This document shows positions 17,580 to 24,759 of a stretch of DNA of 33,247 nucleotides, one piece after another (within the stretch, counting starts at the first letter, position 1; every line of letters starts with the position of its first letter). The notes beneath the pieces were generated by a model. It had not been told where the DNA came from and did not search any database. It worked only from the letters and a program-made list of their open reading frames with translations. This DNA comes from Flammeovirgaceae bacterium (GTDB lineage Bacteria; Bacteroidota; Bacteroidia; Cytophagales; Cyclobacteriaceae), in assembly GCA_021300095.1 (NCBI GenBank), contig JAJTHV010000037.1, positions 1 through 33,247 on the forward strand. The letters are read 5' to 3'. The position numbers and the translations under genes are program-made.

Positions 17580-18796
17580 TAGTATTCTGCCAATACTTCT
17601 TCGAGACTTTTTGCCTGATCAAAATAACTGACCAGTTTCAACATCACCTGATCCACTAATGTGTCGGGGCATGAAGCACCGCTGGTAAGAATAATTTTTA
17701 GAGGCAATTTTTCCGGTAGAAACCGATAGGAAGTAAGGAGTTCTTTTCGGACGTAGTTGAAATGCTGAATTTCTTCTCGTGACTTTATTTCGTCTGCCGA
17801 ATGAATGAAATACGTTTTAAACTGCCGCTCGCACAACTCCACAATATGCGAGGTGTTCGAACTGTTGTAGCCGCCTACAACAATGGCCAGATCCGCATCA
17901 GTCTTCAACAACTCATACGTGGCATCCTGGTTGTCGTTGGTAGCGTAACAGAGCGTATCGCGTGTGTCGGCAAAATGATTTTTGATTTCACTTTCGCCAT
18001 AGCGTGTAATCATCACCTGTTTGAAGAAGTCGGCAATGGCCTGCGTTTCGGTGGCCAGCATGGTCGTTTGATTGACTACACCAACCCGATGTAGATGAAG
18101 AGCCGGATCGAAGCCATCTGAAAACTTTCCTCGGAATTCTTCGAAAAACTCCTCATGCGTTTTGCTGCCGGTAATGTAATTGCTAAGGCGAATGGCATCT
18201 TCCATATCGCGCACAATCACCGAGTGGCCTTGGCCTGCACTATGCGAAAAAGTAGCACGCGTTTCTTCGTGCTTGGGTTTGCCGTGGATGATGACCGTAT
18301 AATTTTCCTGACCTAATTTTTCCGCCCGATTCCAGACTTTCTCAACGAAAGGACAAGTCGTGTTGTATTTCTGTACATCTACGCCTTTATCGATGAGCAG
18401 TTTTTCAATTTCTAGTGTAGTGCCAAAAGCGGGTATGATCACCACATCACCGGCATGCACATCATTCCAAGGAATAAAGTGCGAACCATCCGTATCCATA
18501 ATAAATCGAATGCCCCGGCTTTGTAAGTCGCGGTTTACCTCTTGATTGTGGATCATCTGGCTGAGCAGATACACATTCTTGTCGGGGTTTTCTTCTAGCG
18601 CCCGATAGCTGATCTCAATGGCATTTTCTACGCCATAGCAAAAACCAAAGTGGCGCGCAATAAAAAATTGAACAGGGCCAAAATCCAATACAGCGGGTGA
18701 GAAATCTTGCTTACGCAGATCTTTTTTTCTGCGCGCTTCTTTTACCCTTCCGGTGATGGAAGAGCGGTAATAGGCGGGTATTTCGAACTTTTTGAT
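17579..18796 (-). CDS. ispH: 4-hydroxy-3-methylbut-2-enyl diphosphate reductase; start codon unclear
   Basis: IspH/LytB, the iron-sulphur enzyme of the last MEP-pathway step, making IPP and DMAPP. Three cluster cysteines are visible: HFGFCYGVENAI, NTTCPFVEKVW and GASCPDTLVDQ. The protein is of the long Bacteroidota type, whose N-terminal extension before DFGP is encoded here too (IPAYYRSSITGRVKEARRKK, then DLRKQDFSPAVL). The first usual start codon in frame is TTG at 18688, which falls after that extension. No ATG, GTG or TTG exists between the upstream stop (18809-18811) and 18688; only near-cognates such as ACG (18802) or ATC (18796) do. A -7 box at 18822-18829 would start the mRNA just upstream of the extension, which supports an early start. 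I list the ATC as the likely initiator position. Enzyme identity is secure; the start is not. Confidence 0.9.
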   Translation of the reverse strand: MKKFEIPAYYRSSITGRVKEARRKKDLRKQDFSPAVLDFGPVQFFIARHFGFCYGVENAIEISYRALEENPDKNVYLLSQMIHNQEVNRDLQSRGIRFIMDTDGSHFIPWNDVHAGDVVIIPAFGTTLEIEKLLIDKGVDVQKYNTTCPFVEKVWNRAEKLGQENYTVIIHGKPKHEETRATFSHSAGQGHSVIVRDMEDAIRLSNYITGSKTHEEFFEEFRGKFSDGFDPALHLHRVGVVNQTTMLATETQAIADFFKQVMITRYGESEIKNHFADTRDTLCYATNDNQDATYELLKTDADLAIVVGGYNSSNTSHIVELCERQFKTYFIHSADEIKSREEIQHFNYVRKELLTSYRFLPEKLPLKIILTSGASCPDTLVDQVMLKLVSYFDQAKSLEEVLAEY

Positions 18797-18821
18797 AACC
18801 GTTTCTTTTTAAAACAACACT

Positions 18822-18829
18822 CAAAAGTA
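18822..18829 (-). promoter_or_regulatory. -7 promoter box for ispH
   Basis: On the minus strand TACTTTTG matches TAnnTTTG fully. It would place the transcript start near 18816, about 20 bases before the conserved N-terminus of IspH. No clear -33 element was found at the usual spacing; the upstream terminator occupies that region. Confidence 0.5.
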
Positions 18830-18851
18830 GTTTGTTTGAATGGCTGTTCAT

Positions 18852-18888
18852 AAAAAAGCCCCGCATTTCTGCGAGGCTCTTTTTTTTT
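18852..18888 (-). terminator. Terminator overlapping the stop of the small-protein gene
   Basis: Stem AGCCCCGCA / TGCGAGGCT (18857-18865 and 18870-18878) flanked by six A on one side and eight or more T on the other, so it can act in both directions. The stop codon of the 57-residue gene (TAA, 18887-18889) lies within the T/A tract, so termination follows immediately after translation ends. Confidence 0.8.
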
Positions 18889-19060
18889 ATGCTGCTTTGC
18901 TCAGCTTGTCTTCTTTGATCTTGGCCGTTCGCACCTCTTTCGATTCGAGGTCATAGGATTTCACTTGAATCCAATTGTTTTTGATGTACTTCAACACCTC
19001 CATCACTTTTCCGTCAATCTTACTGCGAACACGTTCGCCTTTCTTAAATAACCTTCTCAT
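18887..19060 (-). CDS. 57-residue small basic protein, DUF2158/KOW-like
   Basis: ATG at 19060 opens a 57-codon frame: MRRLFKKGERVRSKIDGKVM, then EVLKYIKNNWIQVKSYDLES, then KEVRTAKIKEDKLSKAA. The pattern FKKGERVRSKxxGKVMxV, followed by a W-containing strand, resembles small beta-barrel proteins such as the DUF2158/YodC or KOW-type group, which may bind nucleic acid or protein. The assignment is by eye. The gene lies 18 bases after the Do-protease gene on the same strand and is followed by a strong terminator at 18852-18888, so the two form one transcript end. It is below the length at which many gene callers become reliable. Confidence 0.75.
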   Translation of the reverse strand: MRRLFKKGERVRSKIDGKVMEVLKYIKNNWIQVKSYDLESKEVRTAKIKEDKLSKAA

Positions 19061-19078
19061 AAATTAAGCTGGTTTAGT

Positions 19079-20590
19079 TTACATTCTTAATGCATATATA
19101 TACTCCTGTGGATAGTCAGGGTAAACACCTTCAAAAGTGATCAAGTCACCTGACTTTTTCTTTTTCAAGATAGCATTCACATCGTCCACCGACTTTACCA
19201 CTACGTTATCAATTCGTGTAATTATAAAACCTTCGCGCATATCGGTATACTTTTCCACTTTCCCATTGTCCAGCGCCTTTACCTTCACACCGTTTTCCAG
19301 ATCCAAGCGACTCAACACCTTGCTGTCCAGATCTTCCAATTGCAAGCCAAGTGTAGCAACGCCCTCTTTCTCTTCACGCTTCACGGTTCCTACTTTGCCT
19401 TCTTTGTTTTTGAGCACAACCGGCACTACTACCGTTTTTCCTTTGCGGTCGATTGTCATGGAAATCTTATCGCCCGGTCTTTTGCGACCAATGTATTCAA
19501 TCAGCGCTGTGCTCGACTTGATAGGAGTTTCATCGATTTTCACCACCACATCGCCTTCTTTTACTCCGGCATCTTTAGCGGCACTTTTACCATCCTCAGC
19601 AAAACCGGAGATGTAGGCGCCTTCATTCACCGAAAGGTCAAATTCTTTTTTAAGATCGCTGGTAACATTACCTACCTGCACGCCCAACCATCCGCGCTGC
19701 ACGGTGCCATATGCTAATAAGTCTTCAACAATTTTGCTGACAATGTTGGCCGGTACGGCAAATCCATAACCGGCATACGAACCGGTGTTGCTGGCAATGG
19801 CAGTGTTAATTCCCAAAAGCCCTCCATCCAAATTAACTAATGCACCACCGCTGTTTCCGGGATTGATAGCGGCATCGGTTTGAATGAACGACTCAATGGC
19901 ACTGCTGGCTTGCTGTCCGCTTCGTACAGCAGGGTTGTTGGAATTGATGATGTTAATATTTCTTCCTTTGGCACTGATGATGCCGGCCGTTACAGTGCTG
20001 TTGAGGTTGAAGGGGTTGCCTACGGCCAACACCCACTCGCCCACCCGCGATTTATCCGAATCAACAAATGAAAGGAAAGGCAAATCTTTTTGATTTACTT
20101 TAATGACAGCCAGATCAGTGTCAGGATCGGTACCAATTACTTCCGCTTTGAAAGAGCGGTTGTCGCTGAGTGTTACTTCCACCACATCGGCATCTTTTAC
20201 CACGTGATTGTTCGTTACAATATAGCCATCGGCATTGATGATTACACCCGAGCCAGTGCTTTGCGAGGGGCCTCTTTCCGCGGGGCCATTGGGGCCGAAG
20301 AAAAAGCGGAAGGGATCATCGGCATCGCGCTCACGTGCTATGGCATTACCGGTTTGTGAGGATTTGATGTGCACCACCGCTTGCGTTACTTTTTCGGCTG
20401 TGCCGGCAAAGTCCAACGCAACGGCTTCTCCTTTTTCATTGAGGCGGTAGGCCACCTGGCTGGCAGGCACACCGCTGATGTGTTCTATTTTTACATTTTG
20501 GCCGGAGCGATTGCCGAGCCAGTAGTTGGCTGCCAAGGTAATGAAGCTTCCCAAAACAGCAGCCAGTAGTAATGAACTGAATCGTTTCAT
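19079..20590 (-). CDS. degP: Do-family (DegP/HtrA) periplasmic serine protease
   Basis: A 503-residue envelope protease and chaperone. N-terminal signal anchor (SLLLAAVLGSFITLAANYWL). The trypsin-like domain carries the full triad: His129 in TNNHVV, Asp159 in DTDLAVIK and Ser247 in NPGNSGGAL. Two PDZ domains follow: the first from about 300 (RGWLGVQVG, AGVKEGDVVVKIDETP) and the second near the end (ATLGLQLEDLD, GFIITRIDNVVVKSVDDVNA). Normal length for the family. It degrades misfolded envelope proteins. The leader contains a small hairpin (GAGAGA TGAT TCTCTC, 20630-20645). The 57-residue protein follows 18 bases downstream. Confidence 0.95.
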   Translation of the reverse strand: MKRFSSLLLAAVLGSFITLAANYWLGNRSGQNVKIEHISGVPASQVAYRLNEKGEAVALDFAGTAEKVTQAVVHIKSSQTGNAIARERDADDPFRFFFGPNGPAERGPSQSTGSGVIINADGYIVTNNHVVKDADVVEVTLSDNRSFKAEVIGTDPDTDLAVIKVNQKDLPFLSFVDSDKSRVGEWVLAVGNPFNLNSTVTAGIISAKGRNINIINSNNPAVRSGQQASSAIESFIQTDAAINPGNSGGALVNLDGGLLGINTAIASNTGSYAGYGFAVPANIVSKIVEDLLAYGTVQRGWLGVQVGNVTSDLKKEFDLSVNEGAYISGFAEDGKSAAKDAGVKEGDVVVKIDETPIKSSTALIEYIGRKRPGDKISMTIDRKGKTVVVPVVLKNKEGKVGTVKREEKEGVATLGLQLEDLDSKVLSRLDLENGVKVKALDNGKVEKYTDMREGFIITRIDNVVVKSVDDVNAILKKKKSGDLITFEGVYPDYPQEYIYALRM

Positions 20591-20745
20591 AGTACTGTAG
20601 AATTTTAGATTGAAAAATTTTTCCGCGAAGAGAGATGATTCTCTCGATTAAAAAGTTGAATGAATTTCAAATTTTTTCATATAAACGAAATCTCCTTTCT
20701 TGATGATGTACTAACAACGCGCAGGACCTAAAAAAAGTTTAACTC

Positions 20746-21336
20746 CTATTTTTTTACCAGCTCTCCGTTTTTGTATTCATATTCAATGGATACCTTACCA
20801 TCTGGATCATACCATTTGGAAATACCATCGCGCACACCTCCTTTGTAATTGCCTTCCTCCATCACACGCAGGTTGTCATAATAGATTTTTACCGTACCTT
20901 CAATTTTGCCAAAGCGGTAAATGCGTTCTTCTTTCAGATTAGAATAATTGTATTCTTTATAATCGCCATGACGCAATCCTTTGTGATAATAAAATCGTTT
21001 GGTCATCTGGCCACTGTTGTTCATCTCCATATACAATCCTTCTTTTTCTCCATTCACATACGAGGTCACTGTTTTGACAAGGCCATTCGTATAGTATTCG
21101 GTCCATACACCTTCTCTTTTCCCATTTACATACGTGCCATCCGCTGACTTGGAGCCGCCATCTACGGATAAAATAACACGTGTCATTCCATTTGCGTCTG
21201 CAAACTCTTCCTTGAGGGCATCAGCTGGAATGCCAGCGCCATCGCCACTCACCGCGGAAGCGGGTTCTGTCTTCGTTTCTTTCTCGGTGCTTGTACACGC
21301 GAAAACCAAAAGGCCCAAAGCAATCCATCGAATCAT
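20746..21336 (-). CDS. MORN-repeat lipoprotein (YwqK-like)
   Basis: A lipoprotein of about 196 residues starting at ATG 21336 (MIRWIALGLLVFACTST), with the lipobox LVFAC, so the lipid-linked cysteine is residue 14. A longer frame would start at TTG 21357, but the promoter at 21355-21386 places the transcript start downstream of it, so the ATG is right. The mature part has about five MORN-variant repeats (KREGVWTEYYTNGLVKT, GEKEGLYMEMNNSGQMTK, LRHGDYKEYN, GGVRDGISKWYDPDGKV). Such proteins are sometimes called 'YwqK antitoxin'; no toxin is seen here, so that label is not supported. Probably an outer-membrane-associated protein of unknown function. Confidence 0.85.
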   Translation of the reverse strand: MIRWIALGLLVFACTSTEKETKTEPASAVSGDGAGIPADALKEEFADANGMTRVILSVDGGSKSADGTYVNGKREGVWTEYYTNGLVKTVTSYVNGEKEGLYMEMNNSGQMTKRFYYHKGLRHGDYKEYNYSNLKEERIYRFGKIEGTVKIYYDNLRVMEEGNYKGGVRDGISKWYDPDGKVSIEYEYKNGELVKK

Positions 21337-21354
21337 ACAGTAAAATTTAGAGGC

Positions 21355-21386
21355 CAAATATATTAACTAACTTTACTTTTCGTCAA
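21355..21386 (-). promoter_or_regulatory. Bacteroidota-type promoter of the MORN lipoprotein gene
   Basis: On the minus strand TTG (21384-21386), then 21 bases, then TATATTTG (21355-21362). Both the -7 motif (TAnnTTTG) and the spacing match the phylum consensus. The predicted transcript start near 21348 leaves a leader of about 12 bases before ATG 21336. Confidence 0.75.
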
Positions 21387-21406
21387 GGCCTAACCGGAAA
21401 GCAAAA

Positions 21407-22582
21407 ATGGAAATTAGGGGAGTTATTACATTAAAACAAGGAAGGGATCATTCCATCAGGCGTTATCACCCATGGATTTTTTCCGGAGCCATTCAATCAA
21501 CGGAAGGAACTCCCCACGATGGCGATTGGGTGGAGGTGCGTGATGCTTCTAAAAAAACACTGGCCTTTGGCCATTACCAAAAAGGTACTATTACGGTTCG
21601 GGCGATTGCATTTTCAGCCAACACACCAACGGATCGTGTTTTTCATGAAAAATTGAGCAAGGCATTTCAGCAACGAAAGGCTACGCAAGTCATTTCAGAT
21701 CAAACAAACTCGTACCGCTTGGTGCATGGTGAAGGCGATGGCTTGCCCGGTTTGATCATTGACATCTACCAATCAGTAGCGGTGATGCAGGCACATTCAG
21801 CCGGTATGCATGCCGATCGTGCTATGATTGCCAATGCGCTGGTGGAGGTAATGGATGGAGCGATCACAGCTGTTTACTATAAAAGCCAAGGTACGCTTCC
21901 CACAAAAACAGAAAACGAATATTTATTTGGGATGGCCGCAACTCCGCACGTAGCCCTGGAACATGGTAATAAATTTTTGGTGGACTGGGAAGAGGGGCAG
22001 AAAACCGGATTCTTTTTAGATCAACGAGAGAACCGAAAGTTAGTGGGTGAGTTGGCCAAAGGGAAAAAAGTGTTGAACACATTTTGTTATACCGGAGGAT
22101 TTTCGATTTATGCATTAGCGGGTGGCGCGGAGTTGGTTCACTCGGTTGACTCATCGGAGCGGGCGGTGCAGATGACACGCAAGAATATTGAACTCAATGG
22201 ATTTGATGCACACCAACATGAGAGTTTTGCCAGCGATACATTCGACTTCCTCAAAGACAAAAAAGATGTCTATGACTTTATCATACTCGATCCTCCTGCT
22301 TTTGCCAAGCATAAAGACGCGAAGCATCAGGCGATGAAAGGCTACCAGCGTTTGAATGCCGAAGCCATGAAGATGATACAACCAGGAGGAATCATTTTCA
22401 CTTTCTCTTGCTCACAGGTAGTGGATCGACAATTGTTTTATGACACCGTGGTTTCAGCAGCCATTCAGGCAGGTCGAACGATCAAAGTATTGCATCATCT
22501 TTCACAGCCGGCCGATCATCCGGTTTCCATCTTTCATCCGGAAGGAGAATATTTGAAAGGATTGGTGTTGTTTGTGGAATAG
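21407..22582 (+). CDS. rlmI: Class I rRNA (cytosine-C5) methyltransferase, RlmI type
   Basis: A 391-residue SAM-dependent methyltransferase like RlmI, which methylates 23S rRNA. An N-terminal PUA domain covers about 1-75 (SIRRYHPWIFSGAI, DGDWVEVRD). The middle part has GFFLDQRENRKLV. The Rossmann domain has motif I (VLNTFCYTGGFSIYALAGGA), the acidic residue of motif II (HSVDSSERAV), motif IV LDPPAFAK and a motif with the SCSQ cysteine (FTFSCSQVVDRQLFYDTV). It is divergent from the lipoprotein gene. The stop TAG (22580-22582) is followed one base later by the inverted-repeat element. A weak -7-like TACTTTTC lies at 21374. Confidence 0.92.
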   Translation: MEIRGVITLKQGRDHSIRRYHPWIFSGAIQSTEGTPHDGDWVEVRDASKKTLAFGHYQKGTITVRAIAFSANTPTDRVFHEKLSKAFQQRKATQVISDQTNSYRLVHGEGDGLPGLIIDIYQSVAVMQAHSAGMHADRAMIANALVEVMDGAITAVYYKSQGTLPTKTENEYLFGMAATPHVALEHGNKFLVDWEEGQKTGFFLDQRENRKLVGELAKGKKVLNTFCYTGGFSIYALAGGAELVHSVDSSERAVQMTRKNIELNGFDAHQHESFASDTFDFLKDKKDVYDFIILDPPAFAKHKDAKHQAMKGYQRLNAEAMKMIQPGGIIFTFSCSQVVDRQLFYDTVVSAAIQAGRTIKVLHHLSQPADHPVSIFHPEGEYLKGLVLFVE

Positions 22583-22583
22583 C

Positions 22584-22692
22584 AATCACTTGGCAATGTC
22601 GTTTAGTTAAGCACCATAGCCATCCTCTCCTGTGGGGAGGAATAAGGTGAGGTTAACAAAAAAGGCTTAACTAAAAAGACATTGAATCACTT
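22584..22692. mobile_element. Miniature inverted-repeat element with 8-base flanking duplication
   Basis: Terminal inverted repeats CAATGTCGTTTAGTTAAGC (22594-22612) and GCTTAACTAAAAAGACATTG (22665-22684) differ at only a couple of positions. They enclose an inner hairpin CCTCTCC TGT GGGGAGG (22624-22640) and GGTGAGG. The 8-base word AATCACTT occurs on both sides (22584-22591 and 22685-22692), as for a target-site duplication; on the left two G separate it from the repeat. No coding capacity. This fits a MITE or REP/BIME-like element moved in trans. The inner CCTCTCC...GGTGAGG pattern resembles palindromic repeats I recall from other Bacteroidota, without certainty. Confidence 0.6.
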
Positions 22693-22759
22693 AGAGTAAT
22701 AATCGCAAAATATATTCTACTCTTTCCTTACTTTCGTTTTCTACCGAACCTATTAATCT

Positions 22760-22882
22760 ATGAGAAAACAATTCTGGAAAAAAATGAGCGGCTCTGTGCT
22801 GCTTATCATTCTGGCTTCATCGATCAGCTAGGCACAAACCAATCCCAAAGTAATCGCTAAGCTCAATCAGCAAGTTACTGAA
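22760..22882 (+). pseudogene. Interrupted signal-peptide region of the amidohydrolase gene
   Basis: In frame with the downstream amidohydrolase, ATG at 22760 begins MRKQFWKKMSGSVLLIILAS, then SIS, an amber codon (22829-22831) and AQTNPKVIAKLNQQVTEMEK. The sequence is a textbook lipid-free signal peptide with cleavage next to AQ. The stop falls on the residue before AQ, where CAG (Q) would be natural in this phylum, so a single C to T change explains it. As given, translation from 22760 would stop after 23 residues. Confidence 0.75.
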
Positions 22883-24079
22883 ATGGAAAAAAAGGTAATT
22901 GAATGGAGAAGACACTTCCATCAATTTCCGGAACTTTCGAATCGCGAGTTTAAAACCGGAGCCAAGATAGCCGAACATTTAAAGGCACTTGGATTGGAAG
23001 TAAAATATCCGGTGGCAAAAACCGGATCTGTGGCGATTCTGCGTACGGGCAAGCCCGGGCCGACTATCGCGCTTCGCGCAGATATTGACGGACTACCTGT
23101 TGTGGAACGAAACAGCTTGCCGTTTGCATCCAAAGAAAAAAGTGAATACCTGGGTCAATCGGTTGGCGTGATGCATGCCTGTGGTCACGATACGCACATT
23201 GCCATCTTAATGGGGGCTGCGGAAATCCTGACGAAAATGAAAGCCGACTTGAAAGGAACGATTGTGTTTTTGTTTCAACCTGCAGAAGAAGGTGCACCTC
23301 CCGGTGAAGAAGGTGGAGCGGCACTGATGATCAAAGAAGGAGCACTGGACAATCCGAAAGTAGATGCGGTGTTTGGATTGCACATCAGTTCGCTTACGCC
23401 TGTAGGAACACTTACCTATCGCCCGGAGGGAATGATGGCGGCAGTGGATCAACTGAACATTAAAGTAACAGGTCGCCAGACACACGGTGCAGCGCCCTGG
23501 AATGGAGTTGACCCTATTGTTGTATCTGCACAGATAATTAATTCTTTGCAAACTATTGTGAGCCGTCAGTTGGAGTTGACAAATGCTGCGGCCGTTGTCA
23601 CGATTGGTAAAATTACGGGAGGTCTACGCAACAACATCATTCCGGAAACGGTAGAGATGGCCGGTACCATTCGCACACTCGACAATAAAATGCAGGATCA
23701 AGTGCATGAAAAAATTAAAAGCATTGCCGAGAACACTGCAAAGGGAATGGGCGCAAAAGCAGAAGTAGAAATTATCAGAGGCTACCCTGTAACTTATAAT
23801 GATGTGCCATTGACTTCGTGGGCAGTGCCAACACAGGAACGCGTGGCAGGTAAGGATCATGTAAAGCTAATTCAGGCAGTAACAGGTGCCGAAGACTTTT
23901 CATTCTTTGCACAAAAGGTGCCCGGATTTTTCTTTTTCGTAGGCGGTATGCCACTGGATGCTGATCCGGCAAAAACCTCTGCACACCATACACCGGATTT
24001 TTACATTGATGAAAGCGGTATGTTGACTGGCTTGAAGGCTATGCTCAACCTGACGGTAGAATATTTGAATAAGAAGTAA
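22883..24079 (+). CDS. M20-family amidohydrolase (metallopeptidase), body of an interrupted gene
   Basis: A 398-residue M20D-type amidohydrolase, related to N-acyl-amino-acid or indole-acetyl-amino-acid hydrolases. Metal-binding residues are present: HACGHDTH, PAEEGAPPGEEGG, GLHISS and the C-terminal AHHTPDFYIDE. The dimerisation domain is in the middle (VTGRQTHGAAPWNGVDPI). The substrate is probably an N-acylated amino acid or peptide. The true gene starts at 22760 with a signal peptide, giving 439 residues, but an amber codon at 22829-22831 interrupts it. From ATG 22883 the enzyme would be complete but without export signal, in the cytosol. So activity may be lost or misplaced. It is a single gene, ended by the terminator at 24100-24130. 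Confidence 0.92.
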   Translation: MEKKVIEWRRHFHQFPELSNREFKTGAKIAEHLKALGLEVKYPVAKTGSVAILRTGKPGPTIALRADIDGLPVVERNSLPFASKEKSEYLGQSVGVMHACGHDTHIAILMGAAEILTKMKADLKGTIVFLFQPAEEGAPPGEEGGAALMIKEGALDNPKVDAVFGLHISSLTPVGTLTYRPEGMMAAVDQLNIKVTGRQTHGAAPWNGVDPIVVSAQIINSLQTIVSRQLELTNAAAVVTIGKITGGLRNNIIPETVEMAGTIRTLDNKMQDQVHEKIKSIAENTAKGMGAKAEVEIIRGYPVTYNDVPLTSWAVPTQERVAGKDHVKLIQAVTGAEDFSFFAQKVPGFFFFVGGMPLDADPAKTSAHHTPDFYIDESGMLTGLKAMLNLTVEYLNKK

Positions 24080-24099
24080 GCATCAATTTATTCGAAATA

Positions 24100-24130
24100 A
24101 AAAGAGGTCGCTCACAAGCGACCTCTTTTT
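24100..24130. terminator. Bidirectional terminator between convergent genes
   Basis: Perfect 13-base stem AAAAGAGGTCGCT / AGCGACCTCTTTT with a four-base loop, flanked by A on one side and T on the other. It serves the amidohydrolase (plus) and the thioredoxin-fold gene (minus). Confidence 0.92.
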
Positions 24131-24151
24131 GTTTTAGGGTGAAGAGAGAAA

Positions 24152-24748
24152 TTAAACGCTTCTCCACTTAATGCCGCAGCCAATTGCTTTGGTCTTTGAC
24201 GTAGTCACTTTTTTCCCAGCCAGTAATTCATCCACAGCGGTTTCCACATATTTTTTAGTTACGGCTTCTGCTTTACGAGCGCTGTCATCAATGGCACCGA
24301 TGTAGGCCACCTTCAAATCTTTGGTAAGGACAAACACATGAGGCGTATTGGTAGCGCCAAATGCCTTGGCTACAGTTTGAGACTCATCTACTAAATAAGG
24401 AAAGTCATATCCTTTTGCTTTAGCGACACGTACCATTTCCTCGAACGAGTCACCAGAAGATTTGGAAGCATCATTGGCGTTAATCGCAACCACCGGATAA
24501 CCAACCGAAGCATATTTTTTATTCAACGCGATGATGCGCTCGTTGTATGCTTTTGAATAGGGGCACGTGTTGCAATCGAAGATAACAATAAATCCTTTCG
24601 CGTTTTTAAAATCGCCTAAGGATACCATTTTGCCGTCTACATTTTTTAGTTTGAAATCAGCGGCTGTATCACCCACTTCGTACCCTTCCTTGATGGGAGC
24701 ACCCGCCCACAACACCGCCATGATCAATGATAAAAACAGAGCTTTCAT
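24152..24748 (-). CDS. Secreted thioredoxin-fold (redoxin) protein
   Basis: A 198-residue protein with an N-terminal signal sequence (MKALFLSLIMAVLWAGAP). The redoxin domain has GYEVGDTAADFKLKNVDGK and the active-site motif DCNTCPYSKAYNERI (CxxC with residues NT). Later come AKAFGATNTPHVFVL with the cis-proline and a C-terminal tail ending KAIGCGIKWRSV. The tail cysteine is typical of this AhpC/TSA-like group in Bacteroidota. Probably a periplasmic thiol-disulfide or peroxide-reducing protein. It begins 11 bases after the stop of the TlpA-like gene on the same strand, so the two form an operon. Confidence 0.88.
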   Translation of the reverse strand: MKALFLSLIMAVLWAGAPIKEGYEVGDTAADFKLKNVDGKMVSLGDFKNAKGFIVIFDCNTCPYSKAYNERIIALNKKYASVGYPVVAINANDASKSSGDSFEEMVRVAKAKGYDFPYLVDESQTVAKAFGATNTPHVFVLTKDLKVAYIGAIDDSARKAEAVTKKYVETAVDELLAGKKVTTSKTKAIGCGIKWRSV

Positions 24749-24759
24749 AATATTAAAAT

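Noticed and set aside
20746-21336. YwqK toxin-antitoxin system
   Set aside because: The MORN repeats and lipobox fit a lipoprotein; no toxin gene is next to it.
22624-22640. The CCTCTCC/GGGGAGG hairpin as a terminator for rlmI
   Set aside because: No run of T follows it on either strand; it fits better as the inner hairpin of the inverted-repeat element.
22829-22831. TAG as a reassigned sense codon in this organism
   Set aside because: TAG is used as an ordinary stop elsewhere here, for instance at the ends of rlmI (22580-22582), the GNAT-DUF952 gene (8829-8831) and gltB (32132-32134). One amber in a signal peptide does not support recoding.
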